Counted from the first letter of the stretch, positions 21,937 through 34,723 are shown. The stretch: 64,000 nucleotides of DNA from Lomentospora prolificans (GCA_029532625.1 JARFXM010000003.1:1054001-1118000); one strand, 5' to 3'. Numbers and translations are program-made. Notes: a model not told the origin generated them from the letters alone.

Positions 21937-24122
21937 CTAGGAGAGGAGAACACGGACCTCGGCGGTAGTTCGAGGAAACAAATCTCGGAGTTTGACACGC
22001 CGAGGCCCCTCTGCCTCATGAAGAGAATCGGCTGTGGCTAGTAATTTCTCAAGCCTCTCAAACTTCTCGCAAAATTTTGTTACGGCGGATTCCGTGAGTT
22101 GACGAGCGAGGAGAGAGTCTTGCAGCTTATTCAAATTATGGATAGCATCAATATGCGCTGATGGTAAAAAGTCGTCTAAAACGCGACTTGCTCGGCCGAG
22201 TAGTTCAGGTTGGAACGCCGGAAGAGATGAGAGATCTTGTATGGTATCAGGGGTAGTATCCATGACAGCTACCGCCTCGAAGATATCGTTGACACCGGCA
22301 CCGTTACAGAGGAAGGTGAACTGGCTATCTTCTAGGATAGACATGTCCTCGGTAGCACTAGACTGGAGTTGCTGGATTCTACCTTGCGTGAAGTTGAAAG
22401 GTTGTAACGCCTCTATAATTGCAAATTTGCAGTTGATTTGAAAAATGGCACGGTGCAGAGGTGCCATCCTTTTCCCTAGGGTCTCGCATCCGGCGATGAA
22501 AGGGTCTAACGCCTCGACAAGAATATGATTGAAATCAGCCTCTCGGTCTGCAGACTCATCGAATGACACGTCGAACGTCTTCATAATTGCAGTCAGCTGG
22601 CTAAGCGCATGTTCCAGAAAGGCTGGTATTTCTAAATTATGAGGAGGCTGCTGAAGCTCGCTTTGTAGAGTTCCGATGTGGTCCCGTATCAGCGAGCGGA
22701 ATTGCCTTGTTGCTGCAGATTCTAAGCCTTGTAGGCAATCCATCAAAACAGATTTAACGCCGAGTAATTTCGAAAATAAGACGCGATAAAACCCTAAAAG
22801 GTTGGCCAGCCTATAGGCGGAGATGATATCTTCGTTTGTCTGGATCGTTTGTTCCACCCGTTGACGCAGGATCCTTGACACACCGACAAGATTTCGGTCT
22901 ACCAGTTGATTGAAAGTTAGAGTAGAATCCTGGTCAGCCGGCCCATTAGTGCCATTATCTGGGATCAACCAAGGCTCAAGATCGCTCCTTGAAGCGAGGC
23001 CTTTCGCAATTTTGTCTCCGTCGGTGATGAATAGGACCTCTAGCGATTCTTTCTCGCCGACAGTAGCCGAGTGCGTCCAGGCGAGCATATCACCCACGTA
23101 CCGGAGCGGGTCGTGAGCAAGAATTTCGATGGGCTTTACCGATGTGCGTTGGTTTGGAATTGAAGACTCCCCCGTAAGCGCTAGGTAGAATCCGTCCGAA
23201 AGGATTCGCTCGCGGGCTTCTGAGAAGAATTCGAGGCAGCTTTGAAGAAGGGTTGGTCTCTCGGCAAGAAGGCGTAGGGCGCGCCTCACCGAGGGGTTCA
23301 TTTGCGGTGTTTCTAAGTTGTTCTCTTTAAATTCTCGCTGCGTCCATTTGAATAATCGCTGAAACCCTTGGTTTAAATACTTAGAGGATTGATCCATCAA
23401 CTCGAGACCAAGCGTCTGATCTTCAAATCCTAAAAGAAGCTCACAATCCTGTTGAATAGCCTTGGCCTTCGTGATGGCTAGGAAAAACTTATCATCGATT
23501 GGCTCAGACGTAAGTGTCAGGGCGTTGATCTCTTCTTGTGACAAGATAAAACGTGACACAAAACGCTTGAGCACATCGGATTTAGCATCTGTACGTTGTC
23601 TCTCATCGATAAGAGACGATGATTCTCGTAATATAGGTGTTACATGCTGCCGGTTCGTAACTATTTCAGCTCTCATTTCGCGGTATGTTTGGCTGAGTCG
23701 CTCGAGGGTAGATCCGATATGCTTGAGTTGCTAGTGGGCATGTTACCTACTAGTACGATGGAGAATAAAAGTGCATGCAATCCCGTATATCAGACAGCGC
23801 ACGAGCTAACACACAGGAGCCTTACCTCTGCTACGCGTCCAAACTCCTCGACAACTTCGCCGTTACTCGCTATCACTTCTTGTTGAAGTTGGAGTCGAAG
23901 CTGACGACGTGTTACTGGGGTATTCGTGAGCCCAGAATTATCAACTGTGGATAAAACCTCTTGAAACTCTCCATCAGCGAATGAAGTAGAGAGAACACTA
24001 TTTATCTTCGACGACAAAGGGTTCCCAATACTTCTAGGTGAGTGTGTGGTAGAGGAATCGCTCGGTTCATGCTGGACGACGGGGTCCTTCAACTGGACAA
24101 TTGGGCGGCGCTGCGAGGACAT
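21937..24122 (-). CDS. COG6: conserved oligomeric Golgi complex subunit 6
   Basis: Lobe B subunit of the COG tether for retrograde intra-Golgi vesicles. Two exons, 24122-23826 and 23730-21937, join in phase to 696 residues. The N-terminus has TRRQLRLQLQQEVI followed by NGEVVEEFGRVAEQLKHI, the family's coiled-coil signature. The body matches Cog6: RFVSRFILSQEEINALT, LLLGFEDQTLGLELMD, YLNQGFQRLFKWTQREF, and HDPLRYVGDMLAWTH. I chose the Met at 24122 (MSSQRRPIVQ), which fits fungal relatives, over one seven codons upstream. It is head-to-head with ATG9, about 595 bp apart, and convergent with mrps17. Confidence 0.95.
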
Positions 24123-24717
24123 GATGCGCTTTACAACATACACTCAGCTTGGGCTCACGACAACGTTGTCGTTATTATTCAAGCAAGCCTTCCTCTGTGG
24201 GAGGATCTCTTGGACATGTGCAGTTGGTCAAAGACTTAATACTGTGCAAACTCAGCAGCGCTGTCAAGCTCCACCCAATCGATCGATTACATCAGCACTC
24301 ATGCTGGAGCTGCCGCCCCGTGCCTATGAGACCCATGTCAGGTCACAAGACAGTACAGTCTCATATCTCAGGCCTTTGCGTCAGCTTCACTGTGGAGCCA
24401 CGAGATCTTGATCAGATGGTCACGTAGCCTTTCCATCTCAACACTTTGCACAGAAAAAAAAGGATAATTATTTTCCTATGGTCTCACTATGCCTGGTAGC
24501 CTACACTTGACATTTCAGGGTGTGAAGTGACGGCTTATCGTGTTAGTTCCCAACAATCACAGCCCCTACCCGCTGCATATCAGAAGGCTAACATACCGAA
24601 GGGAAATGACGAGACGATCTTCGTTTCTTCCCCCTCGGATCGTTGAAACCCAGTCGTCCTGACGGAACCAAGCACCTAGAACATTGAACGAATTCCATCT
24701 ACCGTCTAGCCCGACCA
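24123..24717. promoter_or_regulatory. shared COG6/ATG9 divergent promoter
   Basis: The only DNA between two divergently transcribed trafficking genes. It contains no supported open frame; short plus-strand frames here are chance. I do not see a named motif strong enough to call. Confidence 0.5.
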
Positions 24718-27498
24718 ATGTCGAACCCATTCCCATTTCACGATGACCGCCAAGGTCGCCATGGTAGCCAAAGTGAAGAATTTCGGAAACTGGTGTCTGA
24801 GAATCGCTCTTTCCAGTTCGGGCGTGTTGATACGGAAGAACCTAATGGCGATCGGCTCAGGCTTGATAGAGAAGCTGATGACTTGCCGGGAATCGGGCAA
24901 TCGCATCCTCGTCTAAGCTCTCGGATACCGAGCAGTGATCGGTGGCACCCGCCCTATGAGGATGAAGAAAATGAAGTGCCTAGATCTCTCTTGATGGAGC
25001 CAAACGATGGTGGCCGCGGAGGTCGCATGGCCACAGACTCAGCAGACACATCGAAGTTGGGGACGCAGGTAAGAGGGGAAGCTGGGACTTCAAGTATTCG
25101 GGCTCTCCAGCCGCAGGGTGGTAGCAGAGCCTCCGAGACAAAAAATGAGAATGAGAATCTCTTGCCCAGGACTAGGCCGTACGAGCCTCCCCGCGTTGCC
25201 GTCGGCGTCAATATCAGCAACTCCGCCAGGGATACCGCTGCTTGGAGATGGGCAAATATCTCAAACCTCGACCATTTCATGCTAGACGTTTACAACTACT
25301 TTGAAGGCAGTGGATATTGGTGTATATTGGTTGACCGTAGCTTGCATCTTCTGTAAGTATTGTCCTTGTCAAATCAGCGCTTGGCTGACCGTATTCTAGG
25401 GAAACGACTTTCGTTGCTGCGTTTCTAACTTTCCTGACACAATGTGTTGATCATTCGAAAATATCTGAGGGAACCACTCTACAGCGTATGATCATTCCGC
25501 ATTGCACTAAAAGGATGTCAGTCTTATGGAGCCTGGGGTTGTGGATATATGTGTTCTACTTCATCTGGAAAGTGGTCCAGTTTGTGGTGGACCTCCGTCG
25601 GCTATCGCATCTCCGAGACTTCTACGTGCACCTCCTTGGTATCCCTGAGCAGGATATGCAGACCGTATCCTGGCAAGATGTTGTAGCACGTGTCATGACT
25701 CTTCGAGATACACACGCTGAGACGGCTACCAACTTGGCCCCTAATTCCCGTCGGTATCTCGGAAGCCAGTCGAAAAAAAAGCTTGATGCGCACGATATCG
25801 CCAACCGACTGATGAGGAAGGAAAACTACTTCATTGCTCTGATCAACAAAGACATACTTGATTTCTCCTTACCAGTGCCTTTCATTGGCCGACGAGCATT
25901 CTTCTCTCGCACCTTAGAATGGTACTTAAATTTCGTTATCATAGATTTCGTCTTCGACCACGGCACTCAAGTCAATCAAGAGTTTTTGAAAGCACATCGG
26001 AGGGGTGTTCTAAGCACTAAACTTCGCCAACGATTTGTTTTTGCCGGAATCCTCAACCTCGTACTTGCACCTTTCGTTCTAGCCTACCTACTTGTTTTAT
26101 ACTTCTTTAACTCCTTTCTTGTAAGTCGACCTACATCGTCTTTATCGGGAAATTGGTTAACTAAGGTCCTAGGAATTTAAAAGTGATCCTTCGAAAATTG
26201 GCGCCCGCCGATATACCCCTTTGGCCGAGTGGAAATTCCGTGAATTCAACGAACTTCCTCACCTATTTTCCGAACGCGTCAACATGTCATACCCCTTCGC
26301 CACGCGGTATCTCGATCAATTCCCGAAGCAGATCACGGAACGCCTGGCAAGGACGGTTGCGTTCATATCCGGGGCTCTAGCGGCTGTCTTAACACTCGCG
26401 TCGATAGTCGACCCAGAGATCTTTCGGGTAGAGTTAACACCGGACAGAACAGGACTATTCTATATCGGAGTGTTGGGCGCCGTGTGGGCTTTTGCGAGAG
26501 GTCGTGTCTCAGAAGATGAGCACGTCTTTGACCCCGAATACGGCATGAGGAATGTGATAGAGTATACTCATTATATGCCCCACCATTGGCGTGACCGACT
26601 CCACAGTTCCGATGTCATGCAGGAATTCTCGGAGCTGTATAAGCTCAAGTGGGTGATATTCCTTGAAGAGATCCTTGGGATCATCACGACCCCCTTCATA
26701 TTACTCTTCGCCCTTCCCAACTGCAGCAACCAGATCATCGACTTCTTTCGGGAGTTTACTATCCATGTCGACGGTCTCGGCTATGTCTGTTCCTTTGCAG
26801 TCTTTGATTTTAAGCGAACCGGTGACCAACTCGACCATGGGGTTCGCAAAGATGCTCGCGAAGACTATTATTCCACGAAGCATGGCAAAATGGCGGCATC
26901 TTACTACGGGTTCCTCGATAACTACGTGATTAATCCAAAGACAGGGATTCCAGGTCATACACCTCCTGGAGTTCGGGCTACATTTCACCCGCCCCCGGCA
27001 TTCCCACCCTTCAGGTCCCCCCATACTGTTACAGAGGGCCACACAATACGTGCAGGGCGAGAAAAGGAGAGGCCTAGGAGTCGAATGCACGGTGGCTGGG
27101 CGGCACGGCAGGGGGCGTCTATACCGGCTCCCTCGCCGATGGCATCCGTGCTCCTCGACCCCCACCACCAGCCTATACTCTCAGGACCGGCGGGGCGTAG
27201 CATGTACAAATCACGACAACTTAGGGGAGGCGCCGGAGGGTACTATCCTGGAATCACCGAAGGGCCCTCGGAGCAGAGCATGGATCCGGCAGTGTTCCCC
27301 AATTACGGTGGCGAAGACGAACTTTATGACGGTGGTGGTGATGATCTGGGTGAATCGATGTGGGAGACGTCACCAACTAAGGCTCTCAGCCGTGAAACCA
27401 GTACAGTGGCCGAGATGGAGCCAGACGTGGGAGTATTGGATCTCATATACCAGTTCCAGCGGGCCCATCAGTATCAGCGGCCTCGAGGCCCACTTTAG
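24718..27498 (+). CDS. ATG9: autophagy scramblase Atg9
   Basis: Multispanning lipid scramblase of Golgi-derived vesicles that seed the phagophore. Three exons, 24718-25352, 25400-26120 and 26173-27498, give 893 residues. The N-terminal 150 residues are polar. The conserved core starts WANISNLDHFMLDVYNYFEG. Membrane segments include TFVAAFLTFLTQCVD, VLWSLGLWIYVFYFIW, FVFAGILNLVLAPFVLAYLL, VAFISGALAAVLTLASIV and EILGIITTPFILLFALP. Splicing at 26120/26173 gives YFFNSFLEFKSDPSKIG, the same length as in relatives, leading into RRYTPLAEWKFREFNEL. Signature motifs PHHWRDRLHSSDV and FFREFTIHVDGLGYVCSFA are intact. The tail is disordered and Pro/Gly-rich. Head-to-head with COG6. Confidence 0.96.
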
Positions 27499-28748
27499 AT
27501 GCATAGTTGCGGTTAGAATATATTGTCTGTCTAGTGAGCTTGTTCGATCTCTTTGAACATGCCAGCTATACCACTCGGAAGAAGGCATAGCTAGAACGTG
27601 TCGGACAGTGCTTCTCCTTGAAGGTTTAAATATGATAAGTCAACTAAGCAGCGGAGTTGTCTTCTGGACGGAAATATCCAATATCATCGATCTAATTTCC
27701 CTTTTTTCTTTTTTCGCCTGCCCTCCCCCCTCCCTCAAACAACATTTCCAGATGAACCAGTCTGTTATCTTAGGCCCCGTTAATCGAGTCCTGTTCCGGT
27801 CTAGGGGATCTGGGTACAGCTGGCCGCTTTTCCGTCTCTTCACGATCAGCGGTTGCCATCAGGATTAGCCACAAATAACATTTCATCCATGGTGGCCCTT
27901 ATATGCTACGAGGGAGAAAAATATTTATTTATTCTTATTTTTATCTTAGTCGTTTTTCCCTTTTTAAAATTTTTTTTATTAATTAATTTGTTTATTCAAA
28001 TGGCAAAGCGCAAATAATCTGCCGAAGTTCACGACACGACGTCCGCCAGAGAGGACTCAGCAAGGACGGCGGTTTGGCGTGGAACCTTGGATGTGAGCAC
28101 AGTACGCAAGTGAAAAAATTCTTAAAGCCGAGCGGCCTCGGTGCGGAGCTCATATTCCTGGCCCAAGTGTTTACCCCTGGTCGGCTGTGAAGAAGTACTT
28201 TACACCAAAAATTCGCCGACATGTACAATCTAACTTGTGCGACAGTGCTCTAATTTCTTGTTGCTCCAATTCACCGAAGCTGGCCTCAAGCCTCTCAGGT
28301 CAACATTACCTCCGAGTCCGCAGCAGAAGAAAATTTTCCTGACTGATCCATCTCCTCTCAAGGCTACAACATCTCCCTGGGAAGGCTACATGCTAACTTA
28401 TACCTTCCGGAACCGAAGACTTCTATTTAGCCCCTAGTTGTCTTTAGACGATCGAGAAAGCGGTCTGCTTGGATCCTCGTACCCTGCGTGCGAGTCCCTA
28501 AAACTTCGAGTGATATCACTTCCAACCTTCGAGGCCGTCGTCACTTGTCGAGCATCCGCGTGTCGTTAACCATCATACTCTAAACGCGGTCCACTCCAAA
28601 AACTTCATCCCATTGGAATATATCTTCGAATCGCCGCCCTCTCATCCCTCCCGCGACCCTCGCGACCCGTCTGTCGCAGTCCGTGGCTGTCAACCTGGCG
28701 GCCCTCGAACCCAAGCCTTTCGGCACAGCATCCCAAGCTGCGGCCGAC
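27499..28748. other. intergenic, ATG9 3' flank and carrier promoter
   Basis: About 1.25 kb. A strongly AT-rich block lies at 27908-28000. Pyrimidine-rich sequence before 28749 is likely core promoter or 5' leader of the carrier. No gene supported. Confidence 0.45.
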
Positions 28749-30118
28749 ATGGCCCAGCCCAATGCCGAGCCCGCAGAGGAATATGAGTGCGTTGTTCTTG
28801 TTACCCGTAGCTAGCTTCTCATCTGCGATGTTGCTAGGTGGCAATGGCCAGTTTACGCATGGCTAACATGGATATTGGTAATTTCTGAGCCTTTAGCTAC
28901 GAATCCCTGCCTCCAAATTTTTCACTCCTCCAGAACATGGCGGCCGGAGCCTTTGCTGGCATAGCTGTAAGACCAAGTGCAGACTCTCCGCAAGCGCTCT
29001 AGCTAACTCTAAACTCTAGGAGCACACCGTCATGTACCCGATTGATGCTATCAAGGTACGACCGAATCCCTTCATGTAGAACCGACTTACGGACCCTACC
29101 TTGAACCTCTCAACTACTTGATTATTCCTTGACACTGACCTTTCTACGCGCTCAGACTAGGATGCAGATCCTCAATCCGACACCTTCAGCGGTCTACAAT
29201 GGAGTGCTTCAGGGAACCTACAGGATAGCATCAGGGGAGGGTATCTTAAGTTTATGGAGGGGGATGTCTAGCGTTGTCGTTGGTGCCGGTATGCACAAAT
29301 CATCCATGGATGGCACACCCGCTATATCCTTCCACTAACCTTACCCGCTAGGTCCGGCCCATGCCGTCTACTTCGCAACTTATGAAGCAGTAAAACATCT
29401 CATGGGTGGAAACCAAGCAGGCGTTCACCATCCTCTCGCAGCTGGTCAGTCTCGCATTGCGTTTTCCCTTTTGTGATCCTACCTTCGATTTTGAACTAAT
29501 AGTTTGACAGCGACTAGCGGAGCATGCGCAACGATTGCGAGCGATGCACTCATGAATCCCTTTGACGGTTCGTGCCCGAAAAGTTGGATGACGTTGCTTT
29601 AACACATATCAATGACTGACCTTCATCTTCCAGTGATCAAGCAACGCATGCAAATACACAATTCCAGTCGTATGTACCGGTCCATGCTCGACTGCGCCAA
29701 GTACGTCTATCGCCACGAAGGTTTGGCGGCTTTTTACGTTTCCTATCCGACGACTTTGTCGATGACGGTTCCCTTCACCGCTCTTCAATTCCTGGCGTAC
29801 GAATCGATATCCACCACTATGAATCCTCGGAAGGCGTATGACCCCTTCACACACTGCGTCGCCGGTGCCGTTGCAGGAGGGTTTGCTGCTGCGCTCACAA
29901 CTCCGATGGACGTCATCAAGACCATGTTGCAGACCCGAGGAACAGCGAAAGACGTTGAGTTAAGAACTGTCAACGGCTTTACGGCTGGCTGCCGTCTTCT
30001 ATACCGGCGGGCAGGCTTCCGTGGCTTCTTCAAGGGGGTGCGACCTCGGGTTTTGACTACAATGCCTAGCACGGCCATTTGCTGGTCGGCATATGAAGCA
30101 TCCAAGTATGTAATTTGA
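28749..30118 (+). CDS. MRS4: mitochondrial carrier, mitoferrin (Mrs3/Mrs4) type
   Basis: Inner-membrane carrier importing iron into the matrix for Fe-S cluster and heme synthesis. Seven exons: 28749-28786, 28897-28966, 29020-29055, 29156-29288, 29352-29444, 29511-29567 and 29634-30118, giving 303 residues, normal for a carrier. Three SLC25 repeats each carry the signature: PIDAIKTRMQ, PFDVIKQRMQ and PMDVIKTMLQ. GAGPAHAVYFATYE and ALMNPFDVIKQRMQIHNS point to the mitoferrin branch. MAAGAFAGIAEHTVMYP opens repeat 1. Introns interrupt the first two repeats only. It is the most intron-rich clear gene here after the GBP2-like gene. Substrate is assigned by family resemblance. Confidence 0.93.
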
Positions 30119-30937
30119 ATTGTGTGATAGAATCAGCGCTAAACGCAACCCTAGGGCATATTTTATCCAGCAAAATGATAGGGAGGCTCTCGCGGCGTAG
30201 TAAGTGCAACCCCCCCCCCCCCCCCCGGCCGGGCGGCGGGACCTCGCTCCAGGTCCTCTTCTCCAACACTTGAATATCCGCACCTCATGTAGGATTCTGG
30301 AACTACTGCGCCGATGTCCAGTCAGCACTAGATCGTACCCAACCTTGGATGTGACTGGTGCTGGCGTGATATGAACCAGAATTAGAGAGCGGAAATGAGA
30401 GCTAACGGCCCTTTAGAATGCATAGACGTCCCCTAGATGGTGGATGGTGAATGACCTAGAGTCGCACGACGTATCTTCACTTGACTCGATGGCTTTTTAG
30501 TGTACCAGCCAGGACGCAGTCATAGTCATGATACACGCCTTCCTCGTTGTAGATGTCGCTCCGGTTATTGGTGACATCGGAAGTTGTGCCTTTCATACGG
30601 ATAGCGGAGGGGCTTATGGCGTCAATGTCTGTGTGCAGTTTCCTTCACTTGGGGCGCTTTTCTAAAGCAACCCTAAGAGTTGCTGTCACTGTGACATCTC
30701 ATTTACTCCAGTGTTTTAGAAAAAAAGACTTGTATTATTTAAACCTGGTTATTCCTCGAGAGAAGGAGGATTGGCCGAATTTCAGAGCATAGTGGATAAT
30801 AGACCGACCAATCTCAACTAGGCTCGTGCAACTTTGCAGGACGTAACCAACCGCCTCCCTGTCCCAAACCAGTCAATCCGAGGACATCTTGTCACCCTTC
30901 GGGAAACTCTCCGCAGTGCAGAAGGTGGCCGGGCTTG
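30119..30937. other. intergenic with a 17-bp poly-C run
   Basis: Convergent 3' space between the carrier and the unrecognised gene. A C17 run at 30210-30226 is followed by a GC-rich patch. No gene supported; the frame 30553-30792 has no motif. Confidence 0.45.
30210..30226. repeat. poly-C run (C17)
   Basis: Seventeen consecutive C, 90 bp after the carrier stop codon, followed by GGCCGGGCGGCGGG. Length may vary between isolates or be a base-calling artefact. Confidence 0.9.
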
Positions 30938-31649
30938 CTAACCATTGCGGATGGCAATCGTCACAGCAGTTGCGTTCAGAGCCTCGGCTTCTTCTGGATT
31001 GCGGAACCACCGTACAGTAGAAGTACCCTCAACTTCGGTAGGGATGAGGAATGCTTCCCCCGTCGCCCTTCCCGCCCGCGACCATGGATATAAGAAACCC
31101 TCGACATTGCCGATCACATAGATGTTGTCGTGGGTCAAGCCAACCGCAGAATGCGCGAGGTACACATCCCCGCCTGCATCAGACCCAACGTTGACAACAA
31201 GGAATGTGGGATCCGGCAGTGGCCGAGTGCAACGCGGGCTATTCTCTCTGTCGGTTTGAAGAAATAAGAGATTGTCACGAATAATACTGGCTAGTGGATC
31301 GCGAAGAATGTTAGCCGGGCTTGCAGCTCAAGCAAGGGCGCCGATCCGGGGCCCGCGCTACAGATACTCACCCGTTACGTTAAAGGCTGTCTTGACCCCA
31401 GGAGGAACGGTTGGTCCAACGTAGCCAATCCCTTTTTCAACGGTCATGATCCATTACGTTAGTCGCCCTGTGCGCTCTTCCATGGCTTGAAGAGGGCCTT
31501 TTTGGATTGTTGGGTTACATACCGTCACCGAACCAGATTCGACCAGCAATGGACCCGGTGTACGTTTCCCACGCGCGAAGCAGATTGTCGGCTAGAATAG
31601 TCCTTCCGCCCATGACGCAGGCGAGCATCGAAGCATCGCGGAGCTTCAT
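30938..31649 (-). CDS. unrecognised three-exon gene, 179 residues
   Basis: I do not recognise the family. Three exons, 31649-31523, 31431-31372 and 31290-30938, join in phase to a 179-residue protein starting MKLRDASMLACVMGG. The splice sites are good (GTATGT, GTGAGT; the last intron has a GCTAAC branch point). The product is compact, with no signal peptide or transmembrane segment: GSIAGRIWFGDGIGYVG, PPGVKTAFNVTASIIRD, FLVVNVGSDAGGDVYLAH, VIGNVEGFLYPWSRAG, and VRWFRNPEEAEALNA. Alternating hydrophobic strands suggest a small beta-rich domain (inference). The start could lie in a further upstream exon. Convergent with the mitoferrin gene. Confidence 0.6.
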
Positions 31650-33114
31650 GTTGGGGGGGCGCACCACGATGTCGTTTCGCCGGTCTGTCTATTCTATACG
31701 GGTACTAGTATACGCAATTGAGAGGCGAGCGAGGATCGGCTGTGCACTTCGCGGGTCGGCCTTAATTGCAGGTAACTAGGATGATGTTGGAACTTGAAAG
31801 ATCATCCCTTGTCTGGTTCAGTACTCTCGAAGGTCATTGGGTATTTATATGTTTGACAAATTCTAACGGACGCTCTCGTGGATACTTGCGCATCGGCGAT
31901 GAGCCGCCGACGGGGCTCTACATGGCAACTAGATTACATTGACCAAATCTAGTCGCTACCATGTTTTCTCATCCGAAAGTGAAGAGGATAGAAAGAAGCC
32001 CACGGAACTTTTGCCGGGGGCAATCAGGGCTTCGAAGGCATATACACACAATAAGACGCGCGCGCGCACTGGCAACCCGCACCCCTCCCCCGGGTCATCT
32101 GGCCGGGTAAGGTTTGCAGAGAGGGCTTCCTTCGTGGTCGGGTCGAAATATCGGGGATATTAAAAGCTGCGGGGGTAGGTTGGGCATGACCCCGAAACGC
32201 ATTTGTCCCCGAGCGCCCACCACGCCGCAGCCGACAGCACGCGGGCCAGGGTGCGGCAATCCTCTGGTCGCAAACAGCTCGCTTCGCAGGTCGCACAAAC
32301 AATACTGTGTCATCACAACGTTGCAATAGCTTTGATTGAACGCCGCGGGTGCGAGCGCAAAATTAGAGATACATTGACGCTCCGAGACAGGTTCGATCGA
32401 CGACGCGAGTGACTCCCATTAATAGAATCAGTGCAATATCCAGCCGGATCCTACCAACGGAAATGGGAGACACTTTATTTCGTCTGACGTGGAATTGGCT
32501 ACCCTCCAACTTTATTACCCCGGAGCTCACCTTCTGCCCACATCCACCGAGAGCGAGAGCGGAGTCTCAGGCGATTCCATGTTTCCCAAGATGAAAGCTA
32601 GAAGACGGTCACATTGATCTTCCTCCATCGCTTGCGGAGCCCACCGACCACACGATCAGCGCTTTCAGTGTTGCCGAGTTTGTATAGAGGGATTGCGAGG
32701 ATGTAGTGTGACTTGTTGTGTGTGTACCAAGGGAATACATATTAGCCGGGTGAGTCGCGGCTCAACGAACTTAACTTCATGAGATCGCGGGAAGGAGGAT
32801 CTTGGGGACGATCTGGATCCTGGCATTCCCGCGCCATTTCAATGTGGGGTAAGCTTAGAAGCGTTCGCTCTCTCTCTCTCTCTCTCCTCTTTCCTGATGC
32901 GAAATTCAAATCGAGGTGATGTTCTTTTGTATTCATACAGACACGCGCCGATTCTAGAGAAACGACGTTCGATGCTAAATGCCAATACGCACTCAATGAT
33001 CCCATAAACACCACAAACACCCGCCAACACCACCCTTGGCGTCGGGTCGCCAAATGGCTGCTGGAAAACGCGAAATATACATCCACCGGGTTTGCAAGAT
33101 GAGCTGAGTCGCCC
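31650..33114. other. intergenic with (CT)n microsatellite
   Basis: About 1.5 kb. Contains an alternating CG run near 32057-32066 and a (CT) repeat at 32868-32886. The 32742-33302 minus frame overlaps the J-protein gene out of frame and looks like chance. No gene supported. Confidence 0.45.
32868..32886. repeat. (CT)n microsatellite
   Basis: About nine and a half CT units, in the 3' flank of the TPR/DnaJ gene. Confidence 0.9.
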
Positions 33115-34723
33115 TTAGAAACCGTACTGGAATTGGAACTTTTGACCTCCACCGTTTCCGTTCTGGAAGAAGAATGGATGGCCGCCTCCTCCGAAAGGAT
33201 TACCTTGGAACGGATTAGACTGCGCAGACTGGTCGTTGGGATCATCGCCCCTGTCAAACCGTGCTCTAAGTTCAGGGTCGCTAAGAACTTCGTAAGCCTC
33301 ATTTATAGCCGCCATCTTCTTCTCTGCATCCTCCTTGGTTATGCCTTGGTGGGCTGCCTTGTCGGGATGGTGCTGCTTTGACGCCTTTCGGTATGCCGAC
33401 TTGATTTGCCTCTCATCTGCGTCGTGAGCAACGCCTAGCACCTTGTAGTAATCCTTGGTCTTGCTTCGTTTCAAGGCGATCTTCGCCTTCTCGAGAAGGG
33501 GCCGTACCAGGCCTTGCTTATCCGGGCGCACTTCAGCAGCACGCTCAAAGGTCCTGACCGCGGCCTCGTAATCTTCGCTGTCGAAACTCTCTTTTCCTTG
33601 CTGCAGGAGGCCATAGAACGACTCTTCATTCCCCTCCAAAGCCCTCTTACAGAACTGGGGCGCCTTCTTGCTATTCGTCTATTTGGACCATGTTAGTACC
33701 CGGAAAGAGTTAAACTTCTTGTGTACCCCTTACCTCGTAGTATGCCTGGCATATCATTTCCAAAACTCTCTGGTGAAGTTCCACGGGACCTTTGATAGGT
33801 AATAATCCGCCATCGCGTAGTTCCTTAATTTGGTCTTCTAGTTCTGCGAGCAATCCGAGTTCATCTCCCGAGCCGACCAATACCTTGATAGCAGACATCG
33901 GTTTACCGCTTTGAAGCGCCTTGGACGCCTTTTCAAGGGCCTTGTCAACCGATTTCTGCTGTTTGAACAACTTCTTGCACGGCTTCGAGTCGGGATCGGA
34001 TTGCAGACATTTTCGAGTTTGTCCTAGACCCGCTTCTAAATCGCCGAGAGCATAGAATGCCATCGCTGCTACCTTGAGATGAGGCGTGACATCTCCGGGC
34101 TTAAGGTGGAGAAGGTGTTGCATGTCGGTAATGGCAGATTCGAGGACACCCATTTCTAGTCGACAGTGCGCCCTGGATTCGCGGAGGGAGGCGGCTCTCG
34201 GTGCCAGGGTGATGGCGGCACTGAGGTGGCTGACGCAGCCTTCCCAATCGCCATTCTGCTCAGCGGCTTCGCCTAGCCTGCTGGCGCCCTCTGCCTCATC
34301 GAGCTCGACAATCTCCTGAGAACCTGCCCCCTTTCCACCCAGTTTGAACTGCTCTCGCGCGGCGTCCCAGTCACCGGTTTTGGTACGTATCTTGGCCAAT
34401 TGGACGTGCGCACCCTCAAAACCTGGCTTTAAAGTGAGGACTTTGTTGAAATCTTCGGTCGCTTGGTTGGTCCGGCCGAGAGAGAGGTAGGTGGTGGCCC
34501 TCTTGAAGAAAGTAAGGTAATTCGACGGGTCGCGGGCAACCGCAGCGTCGTAGTAAACCAAGGCCTCGCTTGTTTCACCTCGCGAGAGATGGGTCTGCGC
34601 TGACGACAGAAGCGACGAAACAGGGATATCGGCTGGAATGTCGCTCTCGGAGAGCGCATTTACCGTGTATGGCGAGGCGAGAAGGCTGGCAGCGACGGCC
34701 AATGTCGAAAATCGAATGTGCAT
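33115..34723 (-). CDS. ER-lumen TPR and J-domain co-chaperone (P58IPK/DNAJC3 type)
   Basis: Binds unfolded clients through TPRs and recruits BiP through its J domain. Two exons, 34723-33734 and 33678-33115, join in phase (EVICQAYYE type end, then TNSKKAPQFC) to 517 residues. The Met at 34723 starts a signal peptide, MHIRFSTLAVAASLLASPYTVNA, which decides the start over the Met at 34807. TPR repeats fill residues about 40-350 (LSRGETSEALVYYDAAVARDP and similar). The J domain near 400-470 has DYYKVLGVAHDADERQIKSAYR and an intact HPD (KQHHPDKA). The tail is Gly/Phe-rich and ends without an HDEL-like signal, as in DNAJC3. Seen as two separate frames, it would be split into two genes. Confidence 0.93.

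Noticed and set aside
26121..26172. Apparent short deletion in Atg9 at the exon 2/3 junction
   Set aside because: Aligned by eye with other fungal Atg9 proteins, YFFNSFLEFKSDPS has the same length as the usual segment. The intron is ordinary.
32742..33302. 186-codon minus-strand frame
   Set aside because: It overlaps the J-protein's coding exon in another frame, contains the CT microsatellite as an Arg/Glu run, and has no recognisable motif.
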